DNA of 64,000 nucleotides, taken from contig CAJBLH010000167.1 of NCBI GenBank assembly GCA_903953895.1, positions 1 through 64,000 on the forward strand. The letters are read 5' to 3'. The notes under the pieces are model-generated. The model did no database searches, was not told the origin of the DNA, and saw nothing but the letters and a program-made list of their open reading frames with translations. Numbering within the stretch: position 1 is the stretch's first letter; the number at the start of each line of letters is the position of its first letter. This document shows, in pieces, positions 57,814 through 64,000 of this stretch. Position numbers and translations under genes: made by a program. This DNA comes from an uncultured Desulfobacteraceae bacterium (GTDB taxonomy: Bacteria > Desulfobacterota > Desulfobacteria > Desulfobacterales > Desulfatirhabdiaceae).

Positions 57814-58773
57814 TTAGCGCGAGACGGAAATAACGGCCAGGATAATTATCCATAAAAATGAACACAGCAACATCAAATCGCAGGCTTTTCGGATATCGCT
57901 TCTTGTTACATCGCCAAAGGCGATGCCGATATACGGCTTGTTGACCACCCGGCCATGATATGTGCTGGGGCCGTTCAGTTTTACAGCTAATGCTCCTGCA
58001 AAAGCAGCCTCTGAAAAACCGGAATTCGGGCTGGCATGATGCGCCCCTTCATGAACGGCGGTTTGGAAGGCGCGATTTCCGCTTCCGGATAATAGTTGTG
58101 CGGCAAAAGCAATAATCGGAATCGATAATCGCGCAGGAATATAATTGGCGATATCGTCCATCCGGGCTGAAATCCTGCCGAATTGCAGGTAGTTGTCATT
58201 TCGGTAGCCAACCATGGAATCCAGGGTGTTCACCATTCTGTAGGCCATGGCCAGCGGCGCCCCGCCGATGGCGGCATAAAACAGGGGGGAGATGACGCCG
58301 TCCACCAGATTTTCGGCAACGGTTTCAACAGCCGCGCGAATCACCCCCTGCTCTGAAAGATGTTCGGTTTCACGGCCCACAATAAACGAAACCTTCTTTC
58401 TGGCTTTCGTCAATCCACTGGAAATCAGTGCATCATCAACATCCATGGCTGCTTTTCTGAGAGATGACGGACTGATACAGTAATAAATCAAGATGGTTTC
58501 AAGGATCAGCCGCCAGACCGGATGCGCGATACCGGCCAGATTCACCAGAAGAGCGGTAATCCCCCATGCACCCAAAATCAGAGAACCGGCAAACAGCGCC
58601 CCGGAAATGACCAGAGGAATTTGCAGTCGCCTGAAAATCGGCTCCATGCTCGAAATGGCCATTCCCATCCATCGCACCGGATGAAACAGGCGGAGAGGGT
58701 CTCCGAGGACGAGGTCAAGAACGAAAGCTCCCAAAAGGGTGTATGCAGTATGCATTTCCATAATATGCAGCAA
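57814..58773 (-). CDS. cbiB: Adenosylcobinamide-phosphate synthase
   Basis: 319 residues. YTLLGAFVLDLVLGDPLRLFHPVRWMG, ENLVDGVISPLFYAAIGGAPLAMAYRMVNTLDSMVGYRN and an integral membrane profile (four to five segments) are typical of CbiB/CobD. It joins aminopropanol to cobyric acid. It is followed by cbiR and an EamA transporter on the minus strand. No cobalamin riboswitch was recognisable in the 42 bp before its start (shared divergent promoter region with the next gene). Confidence 0.93.
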   Translation of the reverse strand: MLHIMEMHTAYTLLGAFVLDLVLGDPLRLFHPVRWMGMAISSMEPIFRRLQIPLVISGALFAGSLILGAWGITALLVNLAGIAHPVWRLILETILIYYCISPSSLRKAAMDVDDALISSGLTKARKKVSFIVGRETEHLSEQGVIRAAVETVAENLVDGVISPLFYAAIGGAPLAMAYRMVNTLDSMVGYRNDNYLQFGRISARMDDIANYIPARLSIPIIAFAAQLLSGSGNRAFQTAVHEGAHHASPNSGFSEAAFAGALAVKLNGPSTYHGRVVNKPYIGIAFGDVTRSDIRKACDLMLLCSFLWIIILAVISVSR

Positions 58774-58815
58774 CTGTAGCAGGTCGAGAATGTTTTTTCA
58801 ATATGTTAAGAGATA

Positions 58816-59742
58816 ATGGAGGGAAAAATGACCCGAAAGCGCTTTGGATATTTGGTGGGAGTCCTGCTGGTCCTGGGTGTTGTCGCTTATCTGGGACTGA
58901 AATTGTATATTGAAAACGATGCCAGAAAGCGCATCCACCTATGGGCAAATCAGTCCGCCAAGTTTGCCGGACTTTCCTATCAGTCCCTGGAAGTCGGACT
59001 TTTTACCAGAACCATCCAAGTTGGGCAGGTTTCCCTTCAAATCAAGGATACGGACAGTCCTATCTCCATCGACCGGCTGATATTGTATTCATTTGACATT
59101 GAAAATGAGATTCCTTCTTTCATGCATGTTCAGATGAAAGGGATTCACATAGGCCAGGGCAATTCTTTCATGAAGGGGGTATTGCCTCTGCTGGCCCAGA
59201 TCGGGTATGCGGAAATCAATGCTGATGTGACGTATGCCTATCGCTATGATCCAGTGAAAAAAGATCTGGAGATTCAGAATATCCTTATCCGTGTTGCAGA
59301 TGCGGGTCAGTTACAGATGACAGCTCAGGTGAACAGCCTGGACCTGGCATTAGTCAAATCGGTTCCCAACAATCCGTTGATGCTGATTTCGCTTGTGCCT
59401 GCAGTGGCAATATCCGGAATTTCCCTGAATTTCGAAGACGACTCCTTGACAAGAAGGTTGATCCAATTGGGAGCCCGTCAGTCCGACCAAACTGAAGAGC
59501 AGTTCGTCTCCGGCATCTCCCTGCAATTGAACCAGGAAATTCAGAAACAAAAACAGCCTGCAGGCATTGAAAGGCTCCAGGCAATTGAAAATTTTATCAA
59601 AAATCCCGGTGTTATCGAAATGGTGGTTTCTCCCCGTCAACCGATTCCCCTGATGCGATTCGTGATGATGGAAAACGCTGAGCAGTTGATTGATCTATTG
59701 AATATCACTATAAATTATCAAGCTATTAAACAAAAAAAATAA
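58816..59742 (+). CDS. AsmA-like/DUF945-like membrane-anchored protein
   Basis: 308 residues. A signal-anchor (FGYLVGVLLVLGVVAYLGLKLYI) is followed by a beta-rich periplasmic region with GLFTRTIQVGQVSLQI, the kind of short strand repeats seen in AsmA and YdgA/DUF945 proteins. No catalytic residues are evident. It likely faces the periplasm. It is transcribed divergently from cbiB and converges with the repeat-protein gene. Family assignment is tentative. Confidence 0.65.
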   Translation: MEGKMTRKRFGYLVGVLLVLGVVAYLGLKLYIENDARKRIHLWANQSAKFAGLSYQSLEVGLFTRTIQVGQVSLQIKDTDSPISIDRLILYSFDIENEIPSFMHVQMKGIHIGQGNSFMKGVLPLLAQIGYAEINADVTYAYRYDPVKKDLEIQNILIRVADAGQLQMTAQVNSLDLALVKSVPNNPLMLISLVPAVAISGISLNFEDDSLTRRLIQLGARQSDQTEEQFVSGISLQLNQEIQKQKQPAGIERLQAIENFIKNPGVIEMVVSPRQPIPLMRFVMMENAEQLIDLLNITINYQAIKQKK

Positions 59743-59775
59743 TCGTCATTTTCTGTTTTACAGCTTTGGATAATT

Positions 59776-59859
59776 TAAACGGTCACAAACTTGGTTTTTC
59801 CATTAACCCCTCATCCCTGTGGGTGAGGGGTTCTAAAATCCCAGATTGTGACCGTTCAA
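59776..59859. terminator. Nested inverted repeats between convergent genes (bidirectional terminator)
   Basis: An inner AACCCCTCA (59805-59813) pairs with TGAGGGGTT (59824-59832), and an outer TTAAACGGTCACAA (59775-59788) pairs, with one mismatch, with TTGTGACCGTTCAA (59846-59859). It sits between the ends of two convergent genes. Short T-rich runs on both sides fit a bidirectional terminator; the outer arm could be part of a dispersed repeat. Confidence 0.65.
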
Positions 59860-59866
59860 ATATTCC

Positions 59867-62200
59867 TTATTGGTCTTTTACCCGTAAAACAGCAGGCCAG
59901 AGTTGACATTCCTGCTGCTGAAGGGCATTGAACTGTGCTGGCACCTGTCTGATCGACTCAAAATTCTGACCGACATTTCCAAATATTTCCATCGTACACA
60001 TGCCTCTCTCGCCGTATCCGATAACAATTTGATCTGTGGTATCCGTTTCCAAACGGCCGCAGGCGGGGTGAACTTCCGCGTCCACTGCAAGAGCATTCTT
60101 CTGCCAGGTGATATGCCTGGCTTGATTCTGAGTCAGATCGTATTCGAGCAATTCGAAACTGCCATCACCTTGTTTTCCCAGACCCAGCACGATTTCATCC
60201 TTGCCATCCCCATTGACATCACCGCATGCCGGCCAGCTTTCCCCGTTGGTACGGTTGTAGTCCGGCCAGTTGACGACGCCCGATCCACTGGCAACGGTTT
60301 CACTGGAATCCGGAAGACCCGGATTTGCTGATAATGCTTGATTAAAGATAAAAAAGACGCCGCCGGGGATATCCGGATTGTTCTTGACCGGCCCAAGCCC
60401 GGCGATTACCTCATCCGTGCCGTCTCCGTCCAGGTCACCGCACGCCGGACGGGTTTCGCCGTTGGCCCTGTTATAATCCGGCCATCCGGTCTGCAGCCAT
60501 GTAACATGGTTCAACTGAAGGTCGGCAAGTTTAAAAACCTCCATCCGCCCCTCGCCTCCGGGACCCAGGCCGACAATGATTTCTGCGATTCCATCTCCGT
60601 CCAGATCACCACAGGCAATCCGGGTTTCGCCGTTGATGGCGTTATATTCCGGCCATTCCACCTGTCCCCAACCAATGATAGAGAAATCGTCATCGAGTAC
60701 CATAAAATACCCGCCCGGAATGCCTGGCGCGTCTTTTACCTGACCCAGTCCCACGATGATTTCATCCTGTCCATCGCCATCGATATCTCCGGTGGCAACC
60801 CGCATTTCGCCGTTAAGTTTGTTGTACTCCGGCCAGTCGATATGAACGGGAAGCGCTGCTTGCTCTCCCTGGGGGGTCAGCACCTCAATCGATCCACCGC
60901 TGCCGGCCAGAAGGTAACTGGAACCCGTATCGGACTGCGGGTTGTTTTTGCTCTGTTCTTTGGTCTGTTTCTTAGATTTAAAGCTGGCCGAAATCGTGTG
61001 ACTTGCTTGAACATTCGAAAATGTGTAAGACGTCACAGCTCCGACCGAAACCCCGTCTACTATAACACCACTAATTTTATAATCCGAAATGGGCTTGATC
61101 GTAAATGACTGGCTGGCCCCTTTCTGTACCACCACAGTCCCAGAAGGCGTGATGCTCCCTCCTGTACCTGCAGAAGCGACGATTGTGTATGTGCTGGTGG
61201 CAAAGGTGACAGCTATGCTGTGCGCGGCAGTAACATTGGAGAAGGTATAAGTAGTCACGGCTCCAGCAGATACCCCATCAACCTTGACATCTTGCACTTT
61301 ATAGCCGGTGCTTGGTGTCAGGGTAAAAGCCTGGCTGGCACCCTGGGATACTGAAACACTGCCGGATGGGCTGATCGTGCCGTTTGTTCCCGCCGAGGCG
61401 GTGATGCTATAGGTATTGGCCGCAAATGTGACGGCTATGTTGTGTGCAGCGGTAACATTGGGAAAGGTATAGGTAGTCACAGCTCCAACAGATGCGCCAT
61501 CCACGAGAACATCTTTAACCTGATAGCCTGTGCTTGGTGTCAGGGTAAAAGTCTGGCTGGCGCCCTGGGATATCGAAACACTGCCGGAGGGGCTGATTGT
61601 GCCGTTAGTTCCCGCCGCAGCAGTAATGATGTATGAGAGTGTAACAATTTTAAAACTGGCGGACAGGCTGTGGTTGCTGTCGATATTTAAAAAGGTGTAA
61701 GTCGAGACAGGTCCCACAGATGTGGCATTGACCAGAACATCATCAATTGCATAAGTGGCTGCAGGAGTTACCGTAAATGCCTGACTCATACCGCGACTGA
61801 CCACTACCGCGGTAGAAGGACTGATGGCGCCGTTGACAGTCGATGCAGGCACAAGTGTGAAACATTCCAGTTCGGTGGAAAACGCACTCTCATTGCTATT
61901 TATATCGTATGCTGTAACCGCAAAATAACTGGTTTTTCCTTCTTCAATGCCGGTGAGGGTGTACTGAGTGACATTGCTGACATCCACCGGCGTTCCGTAG
62001 ATTCGGGAGGCATATCCATAATACAGTTTGTAACCGGCCACTGCCGGATCGGTATTGGCATCCCAGGCCAGTGTTACCTGAGCGGCCAGGACTGGGGAAC
62101 TGCCTGGCCCCATACAGATCAAACACAGCAGGTTGAAGAGAAGGAAAATAAATGGTGTGACACTAAGGCGAGAACGTGAAAATAGATTTGGGCAAGTCAT
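59867..62200 (-). CDS. Secreted repeat protein: FnIII-like, InlB-type repeats and FG-GAP/VCBS
   Basis: 777 residues from the ATG at 62200 (AAGGAGGT upstream). A signal peptide ([24 protein letters not shown]) leads to a fibronectin-III-like domain ([21 protein letters not shown]), then four to five InlB-type repeats of about 74 residues ([35 protein letters not shown]), a charged linker, and about five FG-GAP repeats ([16 protein letters not shown]), likely calcium-binding. It is probably an extracellular adhesin-like protein. It is controlled by the upstream c-di-GMP-type riboswitch. The final stop is at 59867-59869. Confidence 0.85.
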   Translation of the reverse strand: MTCPNLFSRSRLSVTPFIFLLFNLLCLICMGPGSSPVLAAQVTLAWDANTDPAVAGYKLYYGYASRIYGTPVDVSNVTQYTLTGIEEGKTSYFAVTAYDINSNESAFSTELECFTLVPASTVNGAISPSTAVVVSRGMSQAFTVTPAATYAIDDVLVNATSVGPVSTYTFLNIDSNHSLSASFKIVTLSYIITAAAGTNGTISPSGSVSISQGASQTFTLTPSTGYQVKDVLVDGASVGAVTTYTFPNVTAAHNIAVTFAANTYSITASAGTNGTISPSGSVSVSQGASQAFTLTPSTGYKVQDVKVDGVSAGAVTTYTFSNVTAAHSIAVTFATSTYTIVASAGTGGSITPSGTVVVQKGASQSFTIKPISDYKISGVIVDGVSVGAVTSYTFSNVQASHTISASFKSKKQTKEQSKNNPQSDTGSSYLLAGSGGSIEVLTPQGEQAALPVHIDWPEYNKLNGEMRVATGDIDGDGQDEIIVGLGQVKDAPGIPGGYFMVLDDDFSIIGWGQVEWPEYNAINGETRIACGDLDGDGIAEIIVGLGPGGEGRMEVFKLADLQLNHVTWLQTGWPDYNRANGETRPACGDLDGDGTDEVIAGLGPVKNNPDIPGGVFFIFNQALSANPGLPDSSETVASGSGVVNWPDYNRTNGESWPACGDVNGDGKDEIVLGLGKQGDGSFELLEYDLTQNQARHITWQKNALAVDAEVHPACGRLETDTTDQIVIGYGERGMCTMEIFGNVGQNFESIRQVPAQFNALQQQECQLWPAVLRVKDQ
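61040..61640. repeat. Tandem 222-bp coding repeats
   Basis: Within the repeat-protein gene, blocks with near-identical DNA recur at about 222-bp spacing (for example at 61209 and 61431), each encoding one 74-residue InlB-type repeat. This points to recent duplication or gene conversion. Confidence 0.7.
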
Positions 62201-62253
62201 AATAACCTCCTTAATGAATCCTGGCAGAATGGCATTAAGAAGGCACCCATTCC

Positions 62254-62342
62254 AGCCCGGCATCTCTGCTACCTTATTCCCGAAGGGAACTTAGGCCAGT
62301 AGTTTTGCGCCCCACCCTTTCAGATGGTTTGCCTTTATCAGA
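62254..62342 (-). ncRNA. c-di-GMP-I (GEMM-I) type riboswitch
   Basis: On the minus strand the leader reads GGCAAACC, a stem capped by a GAAA loop (AUCUGAAAGGGUGG), GGCGCAAAAC, UACUGGCCUAAG, a UUCG-type hairpin (UUCCCUUCGGGAA), then GGUAGCAGAGAUGCC. These are the P1, P2 tetraloop, GACGCAAA-like and receptor blocks of the GEMM-I class. After it a GAAUGG...CCAUUC hairpin and the ribosome binding site follow, giving a plausible expression platform. GEMM-Ib variants sense c-AMP-GMP in some Desulfobacterota relatives (Geobacter); the discriminating base needs a proper alignment. It controls the repeat-protein gene. Confidence 0.85.

Positions 62343-64000
<1,658 letters not shown>

Noticed and set aside
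58774-58815. Cobalamin riboswitch before cbiB
   Set aside because: Only 42 bp separate cbiB from the divergent gene, too short for the aptamer, and no B12-box was seen.

Overview
The window looks like a chromosomal segment of an anaerobic Desulfobacterota-type (deltaproteobacterial, Desulfobacterales-like) bacterium. This is an inference from gene content: a four-subunit ferredoxin-dependent 2-oxoacid oxidoreductase, the start of a pyruvate:ferredoxin oxidoreductase, a stand-alone MetE-like methyltransferase, cobamide genes (cbiB, cbiR) and the hisC-cmk-rpsA order. No rRNA, tRNA or CRISPR array was seen.

Positions 1-21235 are an accessory defence island. The left edge holds debris: the tail of a DUF4143-type ATPase, the catalytic half of a tyrosine integrase fused head-on to an IS110-family transposase tail, and a truncated LexA-like helix-turn-helix gene behind a palindrome. 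Then comes a long same-strand BREX type 1 operon: brxA, brxB, brxC, pglX, pglZ, brxL. Its pglX is split at the linker between the methyltransferase half and the target-recognition half. Three genes sit in the split: a HEPN protein with an R-x4-H motif, a ParA/MinD-like ATPase and a second P-loop ATPase. Every junction is a stop/start or short overlap, so the arrangement looks maintained and not like random damage. A small antitoxin-like gene and a PIN-domain toxin lie between pglX-C and pglZ, again overlapping the next gene. An N-terminally truncated subtilase pseudogene with two in-frame stops closes the island.

Positions 21301-39900 are mostly core genes. tadA-purA and dacA are on the plus strand. 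On the minus strand are sppA, rpsA, cmk, hisC, the kor operon with an upstream P-loop gene, groES-groEL, an FmdB-like zinc ribbon gene, a putative HExxH protein overlapping recQ, recQ, and a MetE-like gene. The kor operon appears to start from a near-consensus promoter followed by a leader containing an intrinsic terminator.

Positions 40073-47325 (minus) hold a glycosyltransferase, a B12-binding radical SAM protein, a hotdog thioesterase and a complete branched-chain amino acid-type ABC transporter (livF, G, M, H, J). Positions 47551-55976 (plus) hold guaB, dnaE, a mannose-1-phosphate guanylyltransferase with a decayed isomerase domain, a DegT-type aminotransferase and a membrane-anchored LysM protein. 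Then follow an EamA transporter, cbiR, cbiB and an AsmA-like protein. The right end has a secreted repeat protein under a c-di-GMP-I type riboswitch, an AT-rich intergenic region of about 900 bp, and the 5' part of a pyruvate:ferredoxin oxidoreductase gene that runs off the window.
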